A DNA stretch of 50,736 nucleotides from Stenotrophomonas aracearum. GTDB taxonomy: Bacteria > Pseudomonadota > Gammaproteobacteria > Xanthomonadales > Xanthomonadaceae. Made by a program: the position numbers and the translations under genes. Position 1 is the first letter of the stretch. Each line of letters starts with the position of its first letter. Positions 38,153 through 45,401 of the stretch are shown here, piece after piece. Location of the stretch: positions 4,277,501 through 4,328,236 of the forward strand of contig NZ_CP115543.1 of assembly GCF_031834615.1 (NCBI RefSeq), written 5' to 3'. The notes beneath the pieces were generated by a model. The model was not told the origin of the DNA, did no database searches, and saw only the letters and a program-made list of their open reading frames with translations.

Positions 38153-39381
38153 GGCGCCGCGTGCCGCTGCGCCTGTTGCATCACCCGCAGCAGGTTGCCG
38201 CCCCAGATGTCGGCGATCTGCTTCTCGCTGTAGCCCTTGCGCAACAACCACGCGGTGAACTTCGGGAGCGCGCTCACGTCCTGCAGGTCGGCCAGGCCGC
38301 CGCCGCCATCCCAGTCCAGCCCGATGCCGACGTGCTCGGGTCCGACCACGCCCAGGATGTGCTCGAAGTGGGCGAAGAAGTCGTCCAGGGTGGCCTTGCG
38401 TAGCGGCAGCTGCTGGTCCAGATCGGCCAGGCCCTGCTTCAACGCCACGCCCTGGGCCATGCTCAGGTCGTCGTACCCGGCTCCGATCTTCTTCATCAGC
38501 GCCTCTTCGGCCTGCTTGCGCGCATCGCTCTTGCCGGTGTCGATCAGGTAGCCGCCATAGGCGTTGACCTGGATCACGCCACCCGCCTTGGCCAGCTGCT
38601 TCAGGCGTGCATCGTCCAGGTTGCGCGGGTGGTTGTAGATCGCCTTGGCCGAGCTGTGCGACAGCACGAACGGCACCGGCATGCGCTGGATCAGATCGTC
38701 GAAGACCGCGTCTGACGCATGCGACTGGTCGATGACGATGCCAAGCCGTACCGCCTCGTCCACCAGCGCCTTGCCGGCCGGGCTCAGCCCCTTCCATTCG
38801 GCACCCTTTGCGTCGGTGGCCGAATCGGCGAACTCGTTATTGGCGAAGTGCACGGTGCTGAGCAGGCGCAGTCCGGCCGCGTGATAGAAGCTCAGCAGCG
38901 AAGGATCGTCGACCAGCGGACTGGCGTTTTCCATGCTGATGTAGACCACGCGCTTGCCTTCGCGCTTGATCCGCGCGGCGTCGGCCGGTGTCAGTGCCAG
39001 CGCGAAGGTGTCCGGGTGCGCGGCCAGCATTTCGCGGATTTCCATCAGCCGCAGCAGGCCGGCGTCGCGGTCGTGCCGGTGCGCGGCCGGGCTGCGGTCG
39101 CCCTGGTCGGTGTAGATGGCGAAGAAGCCACCATCCAGCGCACCTTCCTGCATGCGCGGAAGGTCCACCTGCGAAAGGGCGTTGTGGTCATGCCGCTGCG
39201 CGATGTCGAAGCCTTCGCGATGGAAGTTGGCCGGCGTGTCCAGGTGGCTGTCGAGGGTGAGCAGCTTCTTCTGCAGCGTTGCAGCGCGCGCCAGCTCCTG
39301 CGCGCTGAACTCGATGGCCTGGGCGGACAGCGGCGCGGTGAGCGCCAGGGACACCAGCAACGACAGAACACGCACGGTCAT
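38149..39381 (-). CDS. Membrane dipeptidase, peptidase M19 family
   Basis: A 410-residue exported zinc dipeptidase: signal peptide about residues 1-22 (ends SAQA), zinc ligands H46 and D48 in DSHLD, E151 in SMENAS, H221 in DQSHAS and H242 in LSHSSA, and the C-terminal GIGLDWDGGGG segment. It should cleave dipeptides, including D-amino-acid-containing ones, in the periplasm. Its stop TAG lies in the repeat pair shared with the convergent permease gene. Confidence 0.93.
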   Translation of the reverse strand: MTVRVLSLLVSLALTAPLSAQAIEFSAQELARAATLQKKLLTLDSHLDTPANFHREGFDIAQRHDHNALSQVDLPRMQEGALDGGFFAIYTDQGDRSPAAHRHDRDAGLLRLMEIREMLAAHPDTFALALTPADAARIKREGKRVVYISMENASPLVDDPSLLSFYHAAGLRLLSTVHFANNEFADSATDAKGAEWKGLSPAGKALVDEAVRLGIVIDQSHASDAVFDDLIQRMPVPFVLSHSSAKAIYNHPRNLDDARLKQLAKAGGVIQVNAYGGYLIDTGKSDARKQAEEALMKKIGAGYDDLSMAQGVALKQGLADLDQQLPLRKATLDDFFAHFEHILGVVGPEHVGIGLDWDGGGGLADLQDVSALPKFTAWLLRKGYSEKQIADIWGGNLLRVMQQAQRHAAP

Positions 39382-39421
39382 GACGCCTCACCAAGGATGG
39401 GAAACGTCAGACCATATCAAA

Positions 39422-39446
39422 GCGTACCGACCAACGGTCGGTACGC
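39422..39446. repeat. Perfect 11-bp palindrome, REP-like
   Basis: GCGTACCGACC, loop AAC, GGTCGGTACGC is a perfect inverted repeat between rlmI and the dipeptidase gene, both on the minus strand. It lacks the GTAG head of the other copies but has the size and loop length of a REP unit. It sits 6 bp past the rlmI stop and may protect or end that transcript. Confidence 0.65.
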
Positions 39447-39451
39447 GCCCA

Positions 39452-40621
39452 TCAATCCACAACGCGGCAGAAGACTGCCTTGAGGTAGCGCGACTCCTGC
39501 ACGTGCGCCATGAACGGATGGTCAGGGCCGGCGCCGGCCACCTTCAGGATCTGGATGGTGCGGCCGGAGTAGAACGCCGCGCGGCGCAGCATGTCCAGGA
39601 ACTCCTCTTCGGACACCAGGCCCGTGCACGAGAACGTGGCGAACAGGCCGCCCGGCTTGACCACGCCCAGCGCCAGCTTGTTCATGTCCAGGTACTTCTT
39701 CAGCGCGGTGATCACCTGGTCGCGGTCGCGGGTCATCTTGGCCGGGTCCAGGATCACCACATCAAACTGCTCGCCGCGGTTGGCCGCGTCGCGCAGCCAC
39801 GGGAAGATGTCGGACTGCACGAAGCGCGGGCGCACGTTGTTCAGGCGCCCATTGGCCTTGGCGATGGCGATCACGTCTTCGTCGATGTCGATGCCCAGCA
39901 CGTCCGAGGCACCGCGCGCGGCGGCATACACCGCAAAGCCACCGGTGTTGCAGCACAGGTCCAGCACCGACTTGCCTTCCACTTCCTGGCTCAGCCACTG
40001 GCGGTTCTCGCGCTGGTCCGCGAAGAAACCGGTCTTGTGCGCACCGGCGGGGTCGGCGCGGAACTTCACGCCGTACTCGGTGATCACCGAAGCTTCGGTG
40101 GTGGTGTTGCCGTGGAAGTCGAAGCTTTCCTGCTTCTGCACGTGTTCGTCGGCGAAGCTGTGGAAGCGGCAGCCCGGGAACTGCTCGCGCAGGGCTTCAT
40201 AGACCCACTCACGGTGGCGGAACATGCCGGCGGCGAAGAACTCCACCACCACCAGGTCGCCATAGCGGTCCACCACCAGGCCGGACAGGCCGTCGCCCTC
40301 GCTGTGGACCACGCGCCAGGCGTCGGACACCGTGTCCAGCTTCAGGACATCACGGCGCAATGACACCGCCTGCGCGATCTTCCGCGAGAACCAGCCGGCA
40401 TCGACGGGGACCCGCTGGTCGGTTTCCAGGATTCGCACCGCAATGCGCGAGTGGCCGTTGTAGAAACCGCGGCCGATCCACTCCCCGTCCACGCCGACCA
40501 CGTCGACGATGGCACCGGGCTTGGGCCGGACAGCGGGCTTTTCGACCAGTTTCTGGAAGATCCAAGGGTGGCTGGAGCGCCAGGCGTTCTTGAGGCGGAC
40601 TACGGGGGCAGGGGTATTCAT
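39452..40621 (-). CDS. rlmI: 23S rRNA (cytosine-C5)-methyltransferase RlmI
   Basis: A 389-residue class I SAM-dependent RNA methyltransferase: N-terminal PUA domain (about 5-85, SHPWIFQKLVEKP, GRGFYNGHSRIAVRIL), a middle region, and a Rossmann domain with VLDLCCNTGGFAVYAA (about 220-235), VVILDPAKMTR, and the catalytic cysteine in TFSCTG. E. coli RlmI modifies C1962 of 23S rRNA. ATG at 40621. It is divergent from the riboswitch-controlled TerC gene. Confidence 0.92.
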   Translation of the reverse strand: MNTPAPVVRLKNAWRSSHPWIFQKLVEKPAVRPKPGAIVDVVGVDGEWIGRGFYNGHSRIAVRILETDQRVPVDAGWFSRKIAQAVSLRRDVLKLDTVSDAWRVVHSEGDGLSGLVVDRYGDLVVVEFFAAGMFRHREWVYEALREQFPGCRFHSFADEHVQKQESFDFHGNTTTEASVITEYGVKFRADPAGAHKTGFFADQRENRQWLSQEVEGKSVLDLCCNTGGFAVYAAARGASDVLGIDIDEDVIAIAKANGRLNNVRPRFVQSDIFPWLRDAANRGEQFDVVILDPAKMTRDRDQVITALKKYLDMNKLALGVVKPGGLFATFSCTGLVSEEEFLDMLRRAAFYSGRTIQILKVAGAGPDHPFMAHVQESRYLKAVFCRVVD

Positions 40622-40655
40622 ATGTCCATTGTATCCGGGCCGGCGGTTGTCCGAT

Positions 40656-40684
40656 TTGACGCAGGGGCGGCATGCCCCCAGAAT
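40656..40684 (+). promoter_or_regulatory. Promoter of the TerC riboswitch transcript
   Basis: A -35 TTGACG (40656-40661) and a -10 CAGAAT (40679-40684) are 17 bp apart. Transcription would start near 40691, exactly where the riboswitch aptamer begins. The spacer contains the dyad GGGGC/GCCCC (40664-40678), which could be an operator. Confidence 0.55.
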
Positions 40685-40690
40685 CGACCG

Positions 40691-40806
40691 CAGAAGGGGA
40701 GTAGCTCCCAGACGTTGTCGCCGTCAATTCGAGCCCGCAGGCTCCGGTGCAACGGCAGTTCCCACCGCTGGGGACTGCGAGCGAGACCTTCGCCGCATGG
40801 CGAAGC
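40691..40806 (+). promoter_or_regulatory. yybP-ykoY (Mn2+) riboswitch
   Basis: The leader has the two conserved blocks of the yybP-ykoY class: GGGGAGTAGC at 40697-40706 and GCGAGACCTTCGCC at 40781-40794. P1 pairs GAAGG (40693-40697) with CCTTC (40787-40791). A following 7-bp hairpin, CTTCGCC (40788-40794), loop GCAT, GGCGAAG (40799-40805), shares its 5' arm with P1, so the two folds exclude each other. No T-run follows, hence control is probably translational or Rho-linked. The gene behind it is TerC-like, as is common for this class. Confidence 0.9.
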
Positions 40807-40890
40807 TCTGTCCCTGGATCCCCCCTGGTGTTCCGTTGCAGGTCCTCGCCGTCCGGCTTGAGGCATTTCATTCATTCAACGGACAAGACG

Positions 40891-41847
40891 ATGCAGACGA
40901 TCGGTAATGTGTGGTTATGGGGTGGCTTCGGCGCGGTGGTGATCATCGCGCTGCTGATCGACCTGGTATTGATGCGCCATGGCGGCCCGCACAAGGTGAC
41001 CTTCAAGGAAGCCCTGTGGTGGTCGGTGGGCTGGGTCGTGCTGGCTTTGGCTTTCAACGGTGGCCTCTGGTACTACCTGAACGAGACCGCCGGGCAGGTC
41101 GTGGCCAACAAGGTCGGCCTGGAGTTCCTGACCGGTTACCTGGTCGAGAAGGCCCTGGCGGTGGACAACATCTTCGTGTTCCTGATGATCATGGGCTACT
41201 TCGCGGTGCCTGAGGAACAGCGTCAAAAGGTGTTGATCATCGGTATTCTTGGCGCCATCGTGCTTCGAACGATCATGATCTTCGCCGGTAGCGTGCTGCT
41301 CACCAAGTTCCATTGGCTGCTGTACGTGTTCGGCGCGTTCCTGCTCTTTACCGGCTGGAAGATGTGGTTCTCGGCCGGCCAGGAGCCGGACCTGGAGACC
41401 AACCCTGCCCTGCGCTGGATGAGAAAGCACCTGCGCCTGCTGCCGGACTATGCCGGCAATGCCCTGAGCGTGATGCGCGACGGCAAGCGCTGGTACACCC
41501 CGCTGTTCGTGGTGCTGATCCTGATCGCGGTGACCGACGTGATCTTTGCCGTGGACAGCATCCCGGCGATCTTCGCGATCACCACCGACCCGTTCATCGT
41601 GCTCACCTCCAACGTGTTCGCGGTGCTGGGCCTGCGTGCCATGTTCTTCCTGCTGGCCGGCATGGCCGATCGCTTCCACCTGCTGCCGTACGGCCTGGCC
41701 CTGGTGCTGGCGTTCATCGGCATCAAGATGATGCTGATCGACATCTTCAAGATCCCGACCCCGATCTCGCTGGGCGTGGTGGCGGTGATCATCGCCGCCA
41801 CCGTGGTGCTGAGTCTGAAGAACCCGCCGAAGACCGGCGACGCGTGA
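40891..41847 (+). CDS. TerC family membrane protein (Alx-like)
   Basis: A 318-residue inner-membrane protein with eight or nine hydrophobic segments and acidic residues within them: EKALAVDNIFVFLMI (about 86-100) and VTDVIFAVDSIPAIFAIT (about 211-228) are the TerC motifs likely to bind a metal ion. Length and riboswitch match E. coli Alx, which takes part in Mn2+ export. ATG 40891 follows GGACAAG. The open frame upstream is riboswitch sequence. Confidence 0.93.
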   Translation: MQTIGNVWLWGGFGAVVIIALLIDLVLMRHGGPHKVTFKEALWWSVGWVVLALAFNGGLWYYLNETAGQVVANKVGLEFLTGYLVEKALAVDNIFVFLMIMGYFAVPEEQRQKVLIIGILGAIVLRTIMIFAGSVLLTKFHWLLYVFGAFLLFTGWKMWFSAGQEPDLETNPALRWMRKHLRLLPDYAGNALSVMRDGKRWYTPLFVVLILIAVTDVIFAVDSIPAIFAITTDPFIVLTSNVFAVLGLRAMFFLLAGMADRFHLLPYGLALVLAFIGIKMMLIDIFKIPTPISLGVVAVIIAATVVLSLKNPPKTGDA

Positions 41848-41857
41848 CCCCTGCGTG

Positions 41858-41884
41858 CCGCCGGCGGGATTGTCCCGCCGGCGG
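41858..41884 (+). terminator. Strong hairpin after the TerC gene
   Basis: A perfect 12-bp stem, CCGCCGGCGGGA (41858-41869), loop TTG, and its complement (41873-41884), starts 10 bp after the TerC stop. There is no T-tract, so it is either a poorly canonical terminator, an mRNA-stabilising hairpin, or a REP-like unit. Confidence 0.45.
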
Positions 41885-41946
41885 TACCACTCTCTCCCGC
41901 TGCGTTGCCCTTGTGTTCAGCCTGGGGCGGCGCAATCCATGACGGT

Positions 41947-42717
41947 ATGAACGCCAACCTGCCCCTGCCCGCCGGCGAGCCGCCGGTCTCCCCCCGCACC
42001 GACCGCGGTCGCGTGATGCGGGCGTTCAACCTGAGCCTGGCCTTCGTGCTGGTGCTGGTGGCGGTGTATACCGCGCAGGGCCACTTCGACTGGCGGCCAT
42101 GGGCCGTGGCGCCACTGGAATCGGCTGGGCTGCTGGGCATCCTGGGCGCACCGCTGCTGCATGGCTCGGTCCAGCACCTGGCCGCCAATAGCTTTGCTCT
42201 ATTGATCCTTGGCACTTTGGCAGGCAGCGTCTATCCAAAAGCCACCCTGCGCGCCTTCCCGCTGCTGTGGATCGGCTCGGGCCTGGGCGCCTGGTTGCTG
42301 GGCGACATCGGCAGCCGCCACCTGGGTGCCAGTGGCATCACCCACGGTTTGATGTTCCTGGTGTTCGTGCTCGGCCTGCTGCGCCGTGACCGCCCCGCCA
42401 TCGCGGCCGGGCTGATCGCGTTCCTGTTCTACGGCAGCATGCTGATCACCATCCTCCCGCACGAGCCGGGCGTGTCCTGGCAGTCGCACATGGGCGGCGC
42501 CTTCGCCGGCATCATCAGCGCGCTGCTGTTCCGTCTGTCCGACCCGATGGCGCCGCGCAAGCTTTACAGCTGGGAGGAAGAGGAAGAAGAAGAGCTGGAC
42601 GTGCAGCGCGACAGCGATCTGGAGCCGCCCTCCCCGCACCGCGTGCCGGTGCTGTGGCAGCCGCGCGAAGGGCGCGATTTCGTCGTGTTGCCATTCCGGC
42701 GGCCTGACGAGCGGTGA
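41947..42717 (+). CDS. Rhomboid family intramembrane serine protease
   Basis: A 256-residue protein with about six hydrophobic segments and the rhomboid active site: HLAAN (H77-N81), catalytic S129 in GASG (127-130), and H181 in SHMGGAFAG. It should cleave membrane proteins within the inner membrane. The C-terminal 60 residues are cytosolic or periplasmic and contain a run of glutamates (from about 210). ATG 41947 was chosen as the only start giving a normal N-terminus. Confidence 0.92.
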   Translation: MNANLPLPAGEPPVSPRTDRGRVMRAFNLSLAFVLVLVAVYTAQGHFDWRPWAVAPLESAGLLGILGAPLLHGSVQHLAANSFALLILGTLAGSVYPKATLRAFPLLWIGSGLGAWLLGDIGSRHLGASGITHGLMFLVFVLGLLRRDRPAIAAGLIAFLFYGSMLITILPHEPGVSWQSHMGGAFAGIISALLFRLSDPMAPRKLYSWEEEEEEELDVQRDSDLEPPSPHRVPVLWQPREGRDFVVLPFRRPDER

Positions 42718-42729
42718 TGGACCGCCTGG

Positions 42730-42751
42730 GACACGCATGGCGTGTCTCTAC
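42730..42751 (-). repeat. SMAG palindrome (GACACGC stem)
   Basis: Minus-strand GTAG (42748-42751) followed by a 7-bp stem GACACGC / GCGTGTC (42730-42746, loop ATG on the plus strand). It lies between the convergent rhomboid and glycerophosphodiesterase genes; the stem and loop match the copy at 44037. Confidence 0.75.
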
Positions 42752-42790
42752 GCGGCTACCCGGTCCACGTGCAACACGTTTGATCCACGC

Positions 42791-42813
42791 GTAGCGACAC
42801 GCCGCGCGTGTCC
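42791..42813 (+). repeat. SMAG palindrome (GACACGC stem)
   Basis: GTAG at 42791-42794, stem GACACGC (42796-42802), loop CGC, GCGTGTC (42806-42812). It faces the unit at 42730-42751, with both heads pointing inward, and lies 7 bp before the phosphodiesterase stop. Confidence 0.75.
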
Positions 42814-42819
42814 CTCGCA

Positions 42820-43932
42820 TCACCGTGCCGCGTTCGCATCCCCATCCACCGCGCGCCGCCCCAACGCGGGGTCATCGGTGAAAAACGCATCGATCCCGGT
42901 CGCCAGATACGCGCGCATCTCCGCCACTGACCCCTCCGGATTCCGCGCATTCGCCTCGCCCTTGCGGAACTCGGCGGCCATGAACGAGTTTTCCGGCCGG
43001 AACGTATACGGCACCACCATCAACCCCGCCGCATGCGCGTCGCGCACCAGCGTGGTCGGCGTACCCAGGCGCCCACTGGCGTCCAGCGGAATCACCATGC
43101 GCAGGCTCGGCCCGATCCCATCGGCATACCCGGCAATCTGGTCCAGCCCGGCCGGAGTGATCATGTCGGCATAGCGTTGGCTGCCCTTGGCCGCCAGCAC
43201 ATCGCCCGGCTGCTGCTTGGGATCGCCCAGCAGCTGCAGCAGGCGGATGTTGCTGTCCTTGCCCAGCGTGCTCCGCAGGTAGCGCAGGTTGCTGACCTCG
43301 AAGGACTGGATGGTCACCGGCGCCACGCGCGTGTACGGGTTGGCCTGCAGGGTCTTCACCAGCAGGTCTTCCATCGGCAGGCCGATCCCCTTGAAGTAGG
43401 TGCCGTGCTTGATCTCCGGCACCAGCCCGATGCCGCGCCCGGCACGGCCGGCCTGCTGGACCAGGAAGGTGATGATCTCGTCCAGCGTGGCAATCCGGAA
43501 CTGGCCGTCGAACGCGGTGCTGCGCACCTGCGGCAGGCGCTCGCGCACGTACAGCGTCTTCAGTTCGGCCAGGGTGAAGTCTTCGGTGAACCAGCCTTCC
43601 ACCCGCTCGCCGTCGATGGTCTTGACGGTCTTGCGGTTCGCGAACTCGGGGTGGGCCGCCACGTCGGTGGTGCCGCTGATTTCGTTCTCGTGGCGGGACA
43701 CCAGCACCCCGTCCTTCGTCATCACCAGGTCCGGCTCGATGTAGTCGGCGCCGTCGGCAATGGCCTGGGCGTAGGCGGCCAGGGTGTGTTCGGGCAGCAG
43801 CGCGCTTGCCCCGCGGTGGCCATAGACCGCCGCCTTGCGCGACACCGGGGTGGAGGATTCAGCGCTCATGGCCACCGATGGTGCCACGGCCAGCGACAAC
43901 AGCAACGCACAACCCCACAACGACTTCGACAC
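42820..43932 (-). CDS. Glycerophosphodiester phosphodiesterase (periplasmic)
   Basis: A 370-residue GlpQ-type enzyme that hydrolyses deacylated phospholipids to glycerol-3-phosphate and an alcohol. Signal peptide about residues 1-25 (GCALLLSLAVAPSVAMSA); active-site residues H39 in YGHRGAS, E66 and D68 in YIEPDLVMTKDG, H81 in SRHE. The start is GTG 43932, with CAGGGG 8 bases upstream, which places the signal peptide at the N-terminus; the longer open frame adds a nonsense extension. Confidence 0.9.
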   Translation of the reverse strand: MSKSLWGCALLLSLAVAPSVAMSAESSTPVSRKAAVYGHRGASALLPEHTLAAYAQAIADGADYIEPDLVMTKDGVLVSRHENEISGTTDVAAHPEFANRKTVKTIDGERVEGWFTEDFTLAELKTLYVRERLPQVRSTAFDGQFRIATLDEIITFLVQQAGRAGRGIGLVPEIKHGTYFKGIGLPMEDLLVKTLQANPYTRVAPVTIQSFEVSNLRYLRSTLGKDSNIRLLQLLGDPKQQPGDVLAAKGSQRYADMITPAGLDQIAGYADGIGPSLRMVIPLDASGRLGTPTTLVRDAHAAGLMVVPYTFRPENSFMAAEFRKGEANARNPEGSVAEMRAYLATGIDAFFTDDPALGRRAVDGDANAAR

Positions 43933-44036
43933 TGCAACACCCCTGTTGGTACCGCCCCGCCAGTGCGGCAAGGGCCGGAAAAGACGTGCGGCATTGTGCC
44001 GAGGCGGTGTTACAGCCGCAAGAAACGGTGATGCAG

Positions 44037-44058
44037 GACACGCATGGCGTGTCGCTAC
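44037..44058 (-). repeat. SMAG palindrome at mnmE stop codon
   Basis: Minus-strand GTAG (44055-44058) leads into stem GACACGC / GCGTGTC (44037-44053, loop ATG on the plus strand). The TAG stop of mnmE is the last three bases of the GTAG head. Confidence 0.8.
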
Positions 44059-45398
44059 TTGCCTATGCAGAAGCTGGAGAAGATGCGGCCCAGCAGATCG
44101 TCGGCGCTCATGCGGCCGGTGATCTCGCCCAGTGCTTCGTGTGCCAGCCGCAGTTCCTCGGCGGCCAGCTCCAGGTGCTCGTGCACCAGCTCGCTTTCGG
44201 CGCGTTCGGCGTGGCCGATGGCCAAGGTGATGGCTTCCACGTGGCGCGCGCGGGCGGAGAACTCGCCTTCGACGCTGTCGCCGGCGCTGCCGCTGGCCAG
44301 TTCGCGCAGGCGGTTGTGCAGGCGCTCCAGCCCTTGGCCGGTGGCAGCCGAGACGTGCACGACGTTGGCGTCGATGTCGGCTGGCAGCGCTTCCAAAAGG
44401 TCGCTCTTGTTGTGGATCCACAGCTGCAGCGGGACCTCGGCGATGGCGTCGGCCACGGCTGCGTGGCCGGCCTGCGGGTCGCGGGCGTCGACCACGATGA
44501 TGGCCAGGTCGGTGCGCTGCATCTCGGCGCGGGCGCGGCGCATGCCTTCGCGCTCGATGGCGTCGCCGCCTTCGCGCAGGCCGGCGGTGTCGACCAGGGT
44601 CAGCTCGAGGCCATCGATGCGGATGGTTTCGCGCAGGGTGTCGCGGGTGGTGCCGGCGATGTCGGTGACGATGGCGCGTTCGCTGCCGGCCAGGGCGTTG
44701 AGCAGCGAGCTCTTGCCCGCATTCGGCGGTCCTACCAGGACCGCGTGCAGGCCATCGCGCAGGCGGCGGCCGCGCTCGGCGTCGTCTCGCAGGGTGACAA
44801 GTGCGCGCAGCACATCGCCCAGGCCTTGGCGCACCTGGTCGCCGCCCAGGGTATCCAGCGGTTCGTCGGCGAAGTCGATGGCCGCTTCCACATGGATGCG
44901 CAGGCGCACCAGCTGCTCACCAGCGTCTTCGACCCGGCGTGAGAACACGCCGTCCAGCGAACGACGCGCGGCACGCGCGGCGCGGGTGTCGCTGGCGGCG
45001 ATCAGGTCGGCGATGGCTTCGGCCTGGGCCAGGTCGAGCTTGCCGTTGAGGAAGGCCCGTTCGCTGAACTCGCCGGGCCGCGCCTGCCGCGCGCCGAGCG
45101 CGATGCAACGCGCCACCAGCTGCTGCAGCACGACCGGGCTGCCGTGGCCCTGCAGTTCCACCACGTCTTCGCCGGTGAAGCTGCGCGGATTCGGGAAATA
45201 CAGGGCGATGCCGTCATCGAGGACCTCGCCGGCCGCATCGCGGAAGCGGGCGTAGTGCGCGTGGCGCGGCTGCAGGTTCGGGCAGCCCAGGTCCACGGCG
45301 ATGCGCAGCGCCTGCGGACCGGACACGCGCAGCATGCCCACCCCACCGGCGCCGGGCGCGGTAGCGATGGCAACGATGGTCTCGGTGGTCGCGTTCAT
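44055..45398 (-). CDS. mnmE: tRNA modification GTPase MnmE
   Basis: A 447-residue protein that with MnmG installs the carboxymethylaminomethyl group on wobble U34 of tRNAs. N-terminal formyl-THF-binding domain (about 1-118, [22 protein letters not shown]), helical domain with an inserted Ras-like G domain (G1 [10 protein letters not shown] about 220-229, DTAG, NKSD), and the essential C-terminal CIGK. Complete despite the repeat at its stop. It is the last gene of the rpmH-rnpA-yidC-... cluster, 3 bp after the lipoprotein stop. Confidence 0.97.
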   Translation of the reverse strand: MNATTETIVAIATAPGAGGVGMLRVSGPQALRIAVDLGCPNLQPRHAHYARFRDAAGEVLDDGIALYFPNPRSFTGEDVVELQGHGSPVVLQQLVARCIALGARQARPGEFSERAFLNGKLDLAQAEAIADLIAASDTRAARAARRSLDGVFSRRVEDAGEQLVRLRIHVEAAIDFADEPLDTLGGDQVRQGLGDVLRALVTLRDDAERGRRLRDGLHAVLVGPPNAGKSSLLNALAGSERAIVTDIAGTTRDTLRETIRIDGLELTLVDTAGLREGGDAIEREGMRRARAEMQRTDLAIIVVDARDPQAGHAAVADAIAEVPLQLWIHNKSDLLEALPADIDANVVHVSAATGQGLERLHNRLRELASGSAGDSVEGEFSARARHVEAITLAIGHAERAESELVHEHLELAAEELRLAHEALGEITGRMSADDLLGRIFSSFCIGK

Positions 45399-45401
45399 GG
45401 C

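Noticed and set aside
40747..40890. N-terminal extension of the TerC protein
   Set aside because: The extension is the translated riboswitch and leader; the conserved protein starts at ATG 40891.
42539..42610. Glutamate-run region in the rhomboid gene as a frameshift
   Set aside because: The frame continues normally to a stop; an acidic C-terminal tail after the last membrane segment is acceptable for a rhomboid.
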